NCBI GenBank assembly: GCA_963759235.1
Contig: CAVWYO010000011.1
Coordinates: forward strand, 1-64,000
Reading direction: 5' to 3'
Origin: Bauldia sp963759235
GTDB lineage: Bacteria; Pseudomonadota; Alphaproteobacteria; Rhizobiales; Kaistiaceae
Length of the DNA: 64,000 nucleotides
Part shown: positions 26,709 through 35,624 of the stretch, piece by piece
Layout: each line of letters begins with the position of its first letter
Position numbering within the stretch: position 1 is the stretch's first letter
Notes under the pieces: model-generated
What the model saw: only the letters and a program-made list of their open reading frames with translations
The model's database searches: none
What the model was told of the DNA's origin: nothing
Made by a program: the position numbers and the translations under genes

Positions 26709-26732
26709 CGGGTTGTCTCCTCAGGTCGGTTG

Positions 26733-26802
26733 CCTTACGTTGTAAGGCGATGCGGCGGAGCATACCCTTACGGTGTAAGGTGTCAAGCCTTACGTTGTAA
26801 GA
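26733..26802. promoter_or_regulatory. Three palindromic operators of the TetR regulator
   Basis: Three copies of the palindrome CCTTACNNTGTAAG at 26733-26747, 26766-26780 and 26788-26802 (the last with one end changed). Starts are 33 and 22 bases apart, close to whole turns of the helix. They fill the region between the divergent AhpD-like and tetR genes and are the likely binding sites for autoregulation and repression. Confidence 0.75.
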
Positions 26803-26832
26803 ACGCAATCACGGTGATGGGAAGGGCATTTG

Positions 26833-27519
26833 ATGGCCAGCAAGAAACGCCAGCCGCTGTCGGAGGAACGGATCGTGTCGGCCGCCCTCGAACTGATCGA
26901 GGCGGAGGGGCTCGAGAAGTTCAGCACGCGCAAGCTCGCCGCCCGGCTCGGCTGCGAGGCGATGAGCATCTATCATTATTTTCCGAGCAAGGCGCATCTC
27001 ATGGACGCGCTGTTCGATCGGGTGGTCGGCGGCATGGCCGAGCCGGAGCCGGGGCTTGCCTGGCGGGAGCGGCTGAGGCAGTCGCTGCTCGAATACCGGA
27101 CGATGGCGCATCGCTATCCGCGCTTCTTCCAGTTCGTCGCGCTTCACCGTCACAATACGCGGGCCGGGCTCGGCGTGCTTGAGCGCATCCTGAAATTGCT
27201 TCGGGAAGGTGGGTTCGACACGGAGGCAACCGCCCGGTATTTCCGGGCCATCAGCTACTACGTTGTCGGGGCCGCGCTCGACGAGACGTCGGGCTACGCG
27301 AAGGGGCCGTCCGCCGTCCAGCCGGTGCCCGCAGAAGACGTGGAGCGCGAATTCCCCGAAGTTGCCGCGGTCAATCCCTACTTCAGGCCGGCAGAGCGCG
27401 AGGCAACCTTCAACCTCGGCCTTGACATTTTGCTCGACAGCGTGGTGCGGGCAGCACCGGTAGAGAAGAAGAAAATACCGGAACGGCCTCGGCGGCCGCC
27501 CCGGATCGTGTCGATGTAG
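26833..27519 (+). CDS. TetR/AcrR family transcriptional regulator
   Basis: 228 residues. The N-terminal helix-turn-helix is clear (SEERIVSAALELIEAEG, FSTRKLAARLGCEAMSIYHYFPSKAHLMDAL). The C-terminal ligand domain is of TetR_C type and not specific. The ATG at 26833 has AAGGG upstream. Three operators lie just before it; it likely represses itself and the divergent AhpD-like gene until an unknown, perhaps oxidative or toxic, ligand binds. Confidence 0.88.
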   Translation: MASKKRQPLSEERIVSAALELIEAEGLEKFSTRKLAARLGCEAMSIYHYFPSKAHLMDALFDRVVGGMAEPEPGLAWRERLRQSLLEYRTMAHRYPRFFQFVALHRHNTRAGLGVLERILKLLREGGFDTEATARYFRAISYYVVGAALDETSGYAKGPSAVQPVPAEDVEREFPEVAAVNPYFRPAEREATFNLGLDILLDSVVRAAPVEKKKIPERPRRPPRIVSM

Positions 27520-27531
27520 CGAGGAGCGTCG

Positions 27532-28092
27532 TCAGGCAGTCTGCCGGGCCGCCATCGAGATCATGATGTAGCTCCAGCCGGTGAAGATAAGGGAAATTCC
27601 GGCCAGCGTCCCGGGCGCCCACACTGTGGATATCGGCCAGTTCAGCCAAATGATCAGGCCGACAATGATGGCGAGGATGCCGGCGGTGAGCATCCAGCCC
27701 CAACCGCCGTGCGGCCGGACCTGGAAGGCCAGGATGACCTGAAAGACGCCTTTCACGATGAAGACGGCGGCAATCACAATTGTCAGCCAGGCGATCCCGA
27801 GTATCGGGTTGAGCCAGATGATGACTCCGCCGGCCAGCAAGACGAGTCCGATAATGAGCTGCCAGATGAATCCGCCCCAGCTCTTCGTGCCGAAGGCCTG
27901 GATCAGTTGCATGATGCCGAGCCAGGCCAGCACGATGGAGAACATGACGGTCACCGCCAGGCCGGCGATGAACGGCATGGCGATGGCAAAGACGCCGCCG
28001 ATAAGAAACACGATACCCAGTCCCAGGAACCAGCCCCAATTCTTGCGGATGTGCTCGATCGAACTGAGTGGTGTCATGGCCATGTCGCTCAT
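27532..28092 (-). CDS. HdeD family membrane protein (DUF308)
   Basis: 186 residues with about six short membrane helices arranged as repeated pairs (LIGGVFAIAMPFIAG, LAGGVIIWLNP, LAIIVGLIIWLNWP). The pattern is that of HdeD, linked to acid resistance in E. coli. The ATG at 28092 has GGAGGAGAGG upstream; the frame is open for 100 further codons with no similarity. It converges on the TetR gene. Confidence 0.85.
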   Translation of the reverse strand: MSDMAMTPLSSIEHIRKNWGWFLGLGIVFLIGGVFAIAMPFIAGLAVTVMFSIVLAWLGIMQLIQAFGTKSWGGFIWQLIIGLVLLAGGVIIWLNPILGIAWLTIVIAAVFIVKGVFQVILAFQVRPHGGWGWMLTAGILAIIVGLIIWLNWPISTVWAPGTLAGISLIFTGWSYIMISMAARQTA

Positions 28093-28213
28093 GGGCCTCT
28101 CCTCCTTCGCGAGTCGCGAGGGGCAGAGAATACCCCAATCCTCGATCGACCGACACCTATGCCGGCGTCCGACCCTTGTGGAATCGGCTTCGCCGATCGG
28201 GTAGGAACCGCTG

Positions 28214-28993
28214 ATGACGAGCGCTACCGCCGAACAGGCGAGCCCACCGGCGATCATCCTGGTCGCGCCGCAACTCGGCGAGAATATCGGCACGGCCGCT
28301 CGTGCCATGGCTAATTTTGGCCTCGCCGATCTCCGCGTGGTCAATCCGCGCGACGGCTGGCCGAACGACAAGGCCCGCGCCGCCGCAAGCCGCGCGGACA
28401 AGGTGATCGACGCGGTCCGGGTGTTTCCGTCGGTTGCCGCGGCGGTTGCCGACCTCTCCTTCGTCTATGCCACCACCGCGCGGGCGCGCGAGGTGGCGAA
28501 ACCGGTGGTCGCGCTGCGGGAGGCGGCGGCGCGACTGCGATCGTTTCACAGCCAGGGCGTCGGAACCGGCGTTCTATTCGGGCCCGAGCGCGCCGGGCTC
28601 AACAACGAGGATCTGTCGCTTGCCGACGAGATCCTGACCTTCCCGATCGATCCCGCCTTCTCCTCGATCAACGTCGCCCAGTCGGTGCTGCTCGTCGCCT
28701 ACGAATGGCGGCTGGCGGGCCTCGACAAGAGCGACGCCGGCCTGCCGTTTTCCCTCGCGCAGCATCCGGCGCCGAAGGACGACCTCTACCGCCTGTTCGA
28801 CCATCTCGAGGCAGCCCTCGACGCCGTCGGCTATTTCCGCCCGCCGGAAAAGAGGCCGCACATGGTCGAGGCGCTGCGCACGCTGCTCCATCGCGCCCAA
28901 TTGTCGGCGCAGGAAGTGCGGACGCTCCGCGGCGTCATCGCGGGGCTGGAGAAGCGTTCGACCCGACCGGGCCAGACGAGTACGGGGAGATGA
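28214..28993 (+). CDS. trmJ: tRNA (cytidine/uridine-2'-O-)-methyltransferase TrmJ
   Basis: It methylates the ribose of position 32 in tRNA. 259 residues of SPOUT type: ILVAPQLGENIGTAARAMANFGL near the start, GVLFGPERAGLNNEDLSLAD and FPIDPAFSSINVAQSVLLVAYEW forming the SAM-binding knot. TAGGA precedes the ATG. It is followed after 22 bases by murI and probably shares its transcript. Confidence 0.9.
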   Translation: MTSATAEQASPPAIILVAPQLGENIGTAARAMANFGLADLRVVNPRDGWPNDKARAAASRADKVIDAVRVFPSVAAAVADLSFVYATTARAREVAKPVVALREAAARLRSFHSQGVGTGVLFGPERAGLNNEDLSLADEILTFPIDPAFSSINVAQSVLLVAYEWRLAGLDKSDAGLPFSLAQHPAPKDDLYRLFDHLEAALDAVGYFRPPEKRPHMVEALRTLLHRAQLSAQEVRTLRGVIAGLEKRSTRPGQTSTGR

Positions 28994-29015
28994 CGACGGC
29001 ACGGGAAGGGGAGCG

Positions 29016-29852
29016 ATGACCCGCCTGCTCGTCTTCGATTCCGGCATCGGCGGCCTGTCGGTGGCCCAGGAAATCCGCCGGGCGCTGCCCGCGGCCGAGA
29101 TGATCTACGTGGCCGACGATGCGGGCTTCCCCTATGGCGAACGCCAGGACCTCGACTTGACCGCGCATGTCGTCGGGCTGATGGAACGCCTCATCGAGCG
29201 CTTCGCCCCGGACGCCGTCGTTATTGCCTGCAATACCGCCTCGACCCTCGTCCTGCCGCCGCTCCGCGGGCGCTTCGGGATTCCCTTCGTCGGCACCGTG
29301 CCGGCGATCAAGCCGGCGGCGGAGCGGACGCGCTCGGGCTTGATCAGCGTGCTCGCCACCTCCGGCACCATGCAGCGAGACTACACCCGCAGCCTGATCG
29401 ACAGCTTTGCCGACAACTGCCATGTCCGACTGGTCGGTTCCGCCAACCTTGCGCCGCTTGCCGAGGCGCTGATGCGTGGCGCGCCGGTCGACGACGCCTC
29501 GGTTCTGAGAGAGATTACACCGGCCTTTGTGAAGCGCGAGGGGCGGCGCACAGACATCATCGTCCTCGCCTGCACCCACTATCCTTTCCTCATCGGGCAC
29601 TTCCGGAGCCTAGCGCCGTGGCCGGTCGAATGGATCGATCCGGCGCCGGCGATTGCACGGCGGGTCGCAAACGTCCTCGGCAAGCAGAAAGCCGGGCCGG
29701 GCGGCGGGGAGGCCTTCCTCACCTCGGGCAATTCCTGGCCGGCAGCGCTGGTGCCGGTTCTCAGCGGCATTGGCCTCGAACCCCGTCCGCCCCTCTCGAC
29801 GGCTCCTCATCCGACTGCGCCAGCCCGACCGGCGCAGGAATCGGCAGGATAG
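29016..29852 (+). CDS. murI: Glutamate racemase
   Basis: It supplies D-glutamate for peptidoglycan. 278 residues with FDSGIGGLSV (7-16), and both catalytic cysteines: Cys72 in ACNTAS and Cys186 in ACTHYP. The C-terminus after about 250 is Pro-rich and not conserved. GGGAAGGGGAG precedes the ATG. The order trmJ-murI-rpsD fits related genomes. Confidence 0.94.
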   Translation: MTRLLVFDSGIGGLSVAQEIRRALPAAEMIYVADDAGFPYGERQDLDLTAHVVGLMERLIERFAPDAVVIACNTASTLVLPPLRGRFGIPFVGTVPAIKPAAERTRSGLISVLATSGTMQRDYTRSLIDSFADNCHVRLVGSANLAPLAEALMRGAPVDDASVLREITPAFVKREGRRTDIIVLACTHYPFLIGHFRSLAPWPVEWIDPAPAIARRVANVLGKQKAGPGGGEAFLTSGNSWPAALVPVLSGIGLEPRPPLSTAPHPTAPARPAQESAG

Positions 29853-29935
29853 ACCGGCACGAACGCGGTCATGGATAGGAGGTGGGGAGCGCGCTTTTGC
29901 TCGTTCGGCCACGCGCTTCTTGCCTCTGGCCCGGT

Positions 29936-29964
29936 TTGACAGGCGGCCACAAGGGCAGTATGAG
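29936..29964 (+). promoter_or_regulatory. Predicted sigma-70 type promoter for rpsD
   Basis: TTGACA at 29936-29941 and TATGAG at 29959-29964, with a 17-base spacer, about 150 bases before rpsD. The 263-base gap between murI and rpsD shows nothing else clear. Confidence 0.45.
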
Positions 29965-30115
29965 GCTGGCGCCTCGCCGGTCCACCAGGGCCGGCGCGGT
30001 TTTTCATGCGACCCGCGGGAGTTTCGAGGTGCTTGCCTCGCGCTCCCTGTCGGCCGGGCCCGCGAGCGGGATCGGCAGAGGAGGGCGCCTAACCCCGACG
30101 ACAAGGGATTGAGCA

Positions 30116-30733
30116 ATGACCAAGCGCGCTTCGGCGAAGTACAAAATCGACCGCCGCCTCGGGCAGAATATTTGGGGCCGCCCCAAGAGCCCCGTCAACC
30201 GCCGCGAATATGGCCCCGGCCAACACGGTCAGCGGCGCAAGGGCAAGCTGTCGGATTTCGGCAACCAGCTTCGCGCCAAGCAGAAGCTGAAGGGTTACTA
30301 CGGCAACATTTCCGAGAAGCAGTTCAAGAACATCTACCAGGAGGCGGTGCGGCGCACCGGCGACTCCTCGGAGCATCTGGTTGGGCTCCTCGAGAGCCGC
30401 CTCGACGCGATCGTCTATCGGGCCAAATTCGTCCCGACCGTGTTTGCCGCCCGCCAGTTCGTCAATCACGGCCATGTGCGGGTGAATGGCGCGCGGGTCA
30501 ACATTGCGAGCTACCGGTGCAAGCCGGGGGACGTCATATCGATCAAGGACTCCTCGAAGGACCTTGCGCTGGTGCTCGAGGCGACGCAGCTCGCGGAGCG
30601 CGACGTGCCGGACTACATCGATGCCGATCACAACAAGATGACGGCGACCTTCGTGCGTTTCCCGGCGCTGGCGGACGTGCCTTACCCGGTGCACATGGAA
30701 CCGAACCTCGTCGTCGAGTTCTATTCGCGCTGA
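30116..30733 (+). CDS. rpsD: 30S ribosomal protein S4
   Basis: A primary 16S rRNA-binding protein of the small subunit and a translation-fidelity factor. 205 residues: KYKIDRRLGQNIWGRPKSPVNRREYGPGQHG at the start, then the S4 RNA-binding domain (LESRLDAIVYRAKFVPT...ARQFVNHGHVRVNG). It has no N-terminal zinc cysteines, as in other alphaproteobacteria. AAGGGATTGAGC precedes the ATG. Confidence 0.97.
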   Translation: MTKRASAKYKIDRRLGQNIWGRPKSPVNRREYGPGQHGQRRKGKLSDFGNQLRAKQKLKGYYGNISEKQFKNIYQEAVRRTGDSSEHLVGLLESRLDAIVYRAKFVPTVFAARQFVNHGHVRVNGARVNIASYRCKPGDVISIKDSSKDLALVLEATQLAERDVPDYIDADHNKMTATFVRFPALADVPYPVHMEPNLVVEFYSR

Positions 30734-30850
30734 GCGGTAGACACAGGGCCGCGCTTACGCGAAGGGGCCGTTTCAGGCCTGATCGCCTCGGACGCGCAGG
30801 ACCACGGCGGCAACGCCAAATTCACCGTCCGGTTCTGAAGGAACCCCGGC

Positions 30851-31195
<345 letters not shown>

Positions 31196-31224
31196 CGTCA
31201 GAATTCCCGTTGTTCCGCCGGTCT

Positions 31225-31458
31225 TCACTCCGGCACGCTTGTCTGCAGGGCGAGCGCGTGGAGGGCGTCGCCCATATTTCCCTTGAGCGCGTTATAGACC
31301 ATCTGGTGCTGCTGCACACGGCTCTTGCCGCGGAACGATTCCGAAACCACCTCCGCCGCGTAATGGTCGCCGTCACCGGCGAGGTCGCGAATGACGACCT
31401 TGGCATCGGGCAGCGCCGCCTTGATCAGCACCTCGATTTCGCGCGCATTCATCGCCAT
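31225..31458 (-). CDS. bolA: BolA family protein
   Basis: 77 residues. The class II KH-like fold is seen in IEVLIKAALPDAKVVIRDLAGDGDHYAAEVVSESF and the C-terminal helix with QHQMVYNALKG. It partners Grx4 in iron-sulfur handling; the Cys/His ligand loop includes DGDHY. An upstream GTG at 31470 is possible. It lies between purL and grxD. Confidence 0.92.
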   Translation of the reverse strand: MAMNAREIEVLIKAALPDAKVVIRDLAGDGDHYAAEVVSESFRGKSRVQQHQMVYNALKGNMGDALHALALQTSVPE

Positions 31459-31491
31459 GGTCAGCCCCACTGCAAGAACGCTCCCCCCGAC

Positions 31492-33726
31492 TCACAAGCC
31501 AGCAGCCATGTAAGCCGGAAACCAATTCTCGTGGGCTTGCCGCAGCTTTGCAACAGATATGGAAACAATGTCGCCGAGTTTCAATTCGGCGCCGCCGGTG
31601 TTGCCGATCCACGGCATGAACACCCCGGCTGCCGCCGCGCGCCCGAAGAGCGCATCCAAATGGTGCGAATCCGCCGCGAGCACATAGCGCCCCTGATCCT
31701 CGCCAAACAACGCCGGCAGCGGCGATAGGTCGTCGAGCTGGTCGACGGTGGCTCCGATGCCCGAGGCCATCGCCATCTCGGCCAGTGCCACCGCCAGCCC
31801 GCCGTCGGAAACGTCGTGGCACGCCGTGATCAGCCCGTCGCGGATCAAGGCGCGGACGAAATCGCCGACCCGCTTCTCGTGTTCGAGATCGACCGGCGGC
31901 GGCGGCCCGTCCTCGCGACCGAGGATTTCGCGGAGGTAGATGGACTGGCCGAGATGGGTTCCCCATTGCGGCGGGGCTCCGGCGAGGAGGATCGCAGAAC
32001 CTTCGGCTTTGAACGCCACGGTCACCGCTCTGCCGACATCGGGAACCATCCCGACGCCGCCGATCGCCGGGGTTGGCGGAATGGCAACGCCGTTGGTCTC
32101 GTTGTAGAGCGAGACATTGCCCGAGACGACGGGGAAGGCGAGGGCAGTGCAGGCGTCGGCGATGCCTTTGATGGCGCCGACCAACTCGCCCATGATTTCG
32201 GGGCGCTCGGGATTGCCGAAATTGAGATTGTCGGTGACGGCGAGCGGCTCGGCCCCGACCGCGGTGAGGTTCCGCCAGCATTCGGCCACCGCCTGCTTGC
32301 CGCCTTCGTAGGGGTCGGCGGCGCAGTAGCGGGGCGTCACGTCGAGCGAGAAGGCGAGGCCTCTCATGCTTCCCTCGATCCTGACCATCGCGGCGTCGCC
32401 CTGACCGGGCTTCACGACCGTATTCCCCTGGATCAAGTGGTCGTATTGCTCCCACACCCATCGGCGCGAGGCCATGTCGGGCGCGCTCACGATCCGAATC
32501 AAGGTCTCGTTGTAATCGTCGGGTTCCGGAATTGTTTCGGCGATCGGGGGCGGGCCGTTGCGGATCGTGTAGGGACGATCGTATTCCGGCGCCTCGTCGC
32601 CGAGTTTCTTGATCGGCAGGTCGGCCTCGACCCTGCCGTTGTGGAGGACGCGAAAGCGGAGGTCGTCGGTCGTCCTGCCGACCACGGCGAAATCAAGCCC
32701 CCATTTGCGGAACACCGCCTCGGCCGTTTCCCGCAGCTCGGGGCGGAGCACCATCAGCATGCGCTCCTGGCTCTCCGACAGCATCATCTCATAGGCGGAC
32801 ATGCCTGCCTCCCGGCAAGGCACCTTGTCGAGGTCGAGCTCGATGCCGAGATCGCCCTTGGCCCCCATCTCCACCGCCGAGCAGGTTAGTCCGGCGGCGC
32901 CCATGTCCTGGATGGCGACCACCGCGCCGGTCGCCATCAGTTCGAGGCAGGCCTCGAGCAGGAGCTTTTCGGAGAACGGATCGCCGACCTGAACGGTCGG
33001 CCGCTTTTCATGAGAGGCATCGTCGAATTCGGCCGAGGCCATCGAGGCGCCGTGGATGCCGTCGCGACCGGTCTTCGAGCCGAGATAGACCACCGGCAGG
33101 CCGACGCCGGACGCTTTCGAATAGAAGATCGCGTCGGTCGGGGCGATCCCGGCCGCGAATGCATTCACCAGGATGTTGCCGTCATAGCCGCGGTGGAAAT
33201 TGACTTCGCCGCCGACGGTCGGCACGCCGAAGGAGTTGCCGTAGCCGCCGATGCCGCTGACGACGCCGGACACGAGATGCCGGGTCTTGGGATGATCCGG
33301 CGCGCCGAAGCGAAGCGCGTTCAGCGCCGCGACCGGCCGCGCCCCCATGGTGAAGACGTCGCGGAGGATGCCGCCAACCCCGGTCGCCGCGCCCTGGTAC
33401 GGCTCGATGAAGGACGGATGGTTGTGGCTCTCCATCTTGAAGACGACCGCGAGCCCGTCGCCGATATCGACGACGCCGGCGTTCTCGCCCGGCCCCTGGA
33501 TGACACGCGGACCGCTGGTCGGCAGCGTCCGCAGCCATTTCTTCGACGACTTGTAGGAGCAGTGCTCGTTCCACATCGCCGAGAAGATGCCGAGCTCGGT
33601 CAATGACGGCTGGCGACCGATCAGCCGGAGGATGCGGTCGTACTCCTCCGGTTTCAGCCCGTGGGCGGCGACGAGGGCAGGGGCAATAGGATTCGCCGCC
33701 GCCCGATCGACTGACAATTCGCTCAC
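31492..33726 (-). CDS. purL: Phosphoribosylformylglycinamidine synthase II
   Basis: It makes FGAM from FGAR, ATP and ammonia in purine synthesis, with PurQ supplying ammonia and PurS bridging. 744 residues of the small (bacterial three-subunit) type: WNEHCSYKSSKKWL near 50, GPGENAGVVDIGDG, ESHNHPSFIEPYQGAATGVGGILRD and DMGAAGLTCS. The GTG start at 33726 overlaps the stop of brnA by four bases (GTGA), so translation is probably coupled to the antitoxin. bolA and grxD follow. Confidence 0.96.
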   Translation of the reverse strand: MSELSVDRAAANPIAPALVAAHGLKPEEYDRILRLIGRQPSLTELGIFSAMWNEHCSYKSSKKWLRTLPTSGPRVIQGPGENAGVVDIGDGLAVVFKMESHNHPSFIEPYQGAATGVGGILRDVFTMGARPVAALNALRFGAPDHPKTRHLVSGVVSGIGGYGNSFGVPTVGGEVNFHRGYDGNILVNAFAAGIAPTDAIFYSKASGVGLPVVYLGSKTGRDGIHGASMASAEFDDASHEKRPTVQVGDPFSEKLLLEACLELMATGAVVAIQDMGAAGLTCSAVEMGAKGDLGIELDLDKVPCREAGMSAYEMMLSESQERMLMVLRPELRETAEAVFRKWGLDFAVVGRTTDDLRFRVLHNGRVEADLPIKKLGDEAPEYDRPYTIRNGPPPIAETIPEPDDYNETLIRIVSAPDMASRRWVWEQYDHLIQGNTVVKPGQGDAAMVRIEGSMRGLAFSLDVTPRYCAADPYEGGKQAVAECWRNLTAVGAEPLAVTDNLNFGNPERPEIMGELVGAIKGIADACTALAFPVVSGNVSLYNETNGVAIPPTPAIGGVGMVPDVGRAVTVAFKAEGSAILLAGAPPQWGTHLGQSIYLREILGREDGPPPPVDLEHEKRVGDFVRALIRDGLITACHDVSDGGLAVALAEMAMASGIGATVDQLDDLSPLPALFGEDQGRYVLAADSHHLDALFGRAAAAGVFMPWIGNTGGAELKLGDIVSISVAKLRQAHENWFPAYMAAGL

Positions 33727-33962
33727 GATGCCTTCTTCCGGTTGGCCTCGTAGTAAGCGCGCAGCACGGCGCTCATCCGGGTGAGATGGCCCTTGCCTTG
33801 GCGCTTGAACCAGCTGAACACGTCCGGGTCGACGCGAAGATGCACCGATGTCTTCGGTCGGTCGCGTGGCATCACAAGCACAGCGTTCTTCCAGAAGTCG
33901 TCGTCGAGCTCGATCTCCTCCGCGCCGACAGCCGTCGGGTGAAGTTTGCCGCGCTCATACAT
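33723..33962 (-). CDS. brnA: BrnA family antitoxin
   Basis: 79 residues. The C-terminal part (TSVHLRVDPDVFSWFKRQGKGHLTRMSAVLRAYYEAN) is the BrnA ribbon-helix-helix-like DNA-binding domain; the acidic N-terminus would cover the toxin. ATG at 33962 overlaps the toxin stop by eight bases. The stop overlaps the purL start. BrnA usually represses its own operon together with BrnT. The order toxin-antitoxin matches the family. Confidence 0.8.
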   Translation of the reverse strand: MYERGKLHPTAVGAEEIELDDDFWKNAVLVMPRDRPKTSVHLRVDPDVFSWFKRQGKGHLTRMSAVLRAYYEANRKKAS

Positions 33963-34248
33963 CTCCCTGATCCCGTCCAGGGTAGCGCTCCTGATATCTG
34001 TGTCTGGATTTTCGTCCGGTTCGCCAGGCAGTGATGATGTGGAACGCGTCCTCGCGCGGGGTGTAGACGACGGTGAAGTATTCGCCTTTGTGCGCTCCCG
34101 TCGCGACGACGCGCCTTTCGCCGTAGTCATGACGCTTATCCTCATGTTCAAGCGTGGGTCCCTCGAAGATCAGGGTCGCCCGCAGAAAATCAACGCCTCG
34201 GGATATCAAGACCTTCTGTCGTTTCGGTTCGTCCCACGTGACTCTCAC
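33955..34248 (-). CDS. brnT: BrnT family ribonuclease toxin
   Basis: 97 residues: TWDEPKRQKVLISRGVDFLRATLIF at the start, then DYGERRVVATG and FTVVYTPREDAFHIITAWRTGRKSR. The fold is RelE/barnase-like and family members cut RNA to arrest growth. The GTG start at 34248 has AAGG about nine bases upstream. A perfect palindrome lies just before it. The pair sits inside the purine gene cluster, which suggests insertion or capture. Confidence 0.82.
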   Translation of the reverse strand: MRVTWDEPKRQKVLISRGVDFLRATLIFEGPTLEHEDKRHDYGERRVVATGAHKGEYFTVVYTPREDAFHIITAWRTGRKSRHRYQERYPGRDQGDV

Positions 34249-34254
34249 ATTTTA

Positions 34255-34272
34255 TGTACACCTTTGTGTACA
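34255..34272. promoter_or_regulatory. Palindromic operator of the brnTA pair
   Basis: TGTACAC-CTTT-GTGTACA, perfect seven-base arms, six bases upstream of the brnT start. It is placed where a BrnA-BrnT complex would repress its own promoter. Confidence 0.6.
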
Positions 34273-34301
34273 CATTTCAACCCGGAGGTCGTGCTTCCGG
34301 G

Positions 34302-34697
34302 TTACCCGCAGCTGTCGCTCCCTCCCATCCAGCGGCGGAGGTCGGCGGCGATGCGGCTCGCCTGTGCCGACGCGGCGAGCGGGCCATAGACGTTGAGGTG
34401 CGGGTGGCCGCTCGACGTGGTGATCTCGATGACCAACACGGGGAGCTCGCGTGGCGAATCTCGCGGCACGATGAGAATGCGCGGGCCGCCGGCAGCGTTT
34501 GGCTCGGACGAATAGACATAGCCGGCGAAATCCGTCGCGTTCGGTCCGAACCAGCAGCGCTCCATCGCCGCGCCGAGCCGGCGCGAGAGATCGTAGGCGG
34601 CTTGTGAAGATTGGGCGGCGGTAGGTGAAGCGCCGCCACACAGCCAGGCAAAGCCGGCGAGCACGATGAAGAGGGTGACTGTGGTGCGCTGGACCAT
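34302..34697 (-). CDS. Exported protein of unknown function
   Basis: 131 residues with a signal peptide (VTLFIVLAGFAWLCGGASPTAAQ). The mature part has two lone cysteines (CWFGPNATDF and near the end) that could pair, and a beta-rich middle (RILIVPRDSPRELPVLVIEI). No family recognised. It lies between purQ and brnT in the same direction. Confidence 0.6.
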   Translation of the reverse strand: MVQRTTVTLFIVLAGFAWLCGGASPTAAQSSQAAYDLSRRLGAAMERCWFGPNATDFAGYVYSSEPNAAGGPRILIVPRDSPRELPVLVIEITTSSGHPHLNVYGPLAASAQASRIAADLRRWMGGSDSCG

Positions 34698-34821
34698 TCG
34701 AATCTCGAGACAGGTGGCGGCCGCATTGACGGTCGGTAGATGCAGCCGATTCCGCACGGACGTTTGCGGGACGCCGGTGCGGGCGTCAAGCCGGTATCGA
34801 GTTCGGGCGGTGGGTTATGGT

Positions 34822-35520
34822 TCAGCCGGCGACTGCCAGCGCGTCCATCACGCTTTCGAACAAGGCGCGGCCGTCGGTGCCACCTTGGATTGCCTCGATC
34901 AGGTCCTCCGGGTGGGGCATCATGCCGAGGACGTTGCGTTTCGTGTTGAGAATGCCGGCAATGTTGTCGACCGAGCCGTTCGGATTGGAAGCCTCGCTGG
35001 CGTTCGCGGCAGCATCGACATAGCGGAAGGCGACGCGGTCTTCGTCCCGCAGGGTCTTCAGCGTTGCCTCGTCGCAGCGGTAATTGCCGTCGCCGTGGGC
35101 AACCGGACAGCGGATCACCTGGCCGCGGCGGTAGCGCCGGGTGAACGGCGAGTCCGTCGTATCGACCCGGAGCAGGACTTCGCGGCAGACGAAGCGCAGG
35201 CTGGCATTGCGCATCAGGACCCCCGGCAGGAGCCCCGCCTCGCAGAGGATCTGGAAGCCGTTGCAGATGCCGAGCACGGGGACGCCGTCGGCAGCCCGTT
35301 CGGCCACGGCGCGCAGGATCGGCGATCGTGCCGCGATCGCGCCGGAGCGGAGATAGTCGCCGTAAGAGAAGCCGCCGGGCAGAACGATCAGGTCGGTGGG
35401 CGGCAGGCCGGTCTCGGCGTGCCAGACGACCGTCGGCCGGCGGCCGGTGATCGTTTCCAGGGCGCCGATCATGTCACGGTCGCGATTGGAGCCCGGAAAG
35501 AGGATGACGGCGGATTTCAT
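34822..35520 (-). CDS. purQ: Phosphoribosylformylglycinamidine synthase I (glutaminase)
   Basis: It hydrolyses glutamine and feeds ammonia to PurL. 232 residues: class I amidotransferase with Cys86 in GICNGFQ and the His/Glu pair in MMPHPEDL near the end. ATG 35520 begins the usual MKSAVILFPGSN; ATG 35526 is equally possible. It is separated from purL by the brnTA pair and the exported protein. Confidence 0.95.
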   Translation of the reverse strand: MKSAVILFPGSNRDRDMIGALETITGRRPTVVWHAETGLPPTDLIVLPGGFSYGDYLRSGAIAARSPILRAVAERAADGVPVLGICNGFQILCEAGLLPGVLMRNASLRFVCREVLLRVDTTDSPFTRRYRRGQVIRCPVAHGDGNYRCDEATLKTLRDEDRVAFRYVDAAANASEASNPNGSVDNIAGILNTKRNVLGMMPHPEDLIEAIQGGTDGRALFESVMDALAVAG

Positions 35521-35624
35521 GGCCATTGGATAGAGCGATTCTGCCGAGCCCGAAACGCGTGAATTCGTCGCTTATCTGGGGCGGAGCCCGGTCGACATGA
35601 CGCCGTCCTCCATCTGCCACCACG

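Noticed and set aside
30734..30837. The rpsD frame stays open for 34 codons after its stop (ending AKFTVRF)
   Set aside because: S4 ends normally at the stop; no readthrough signal or family match was seen.
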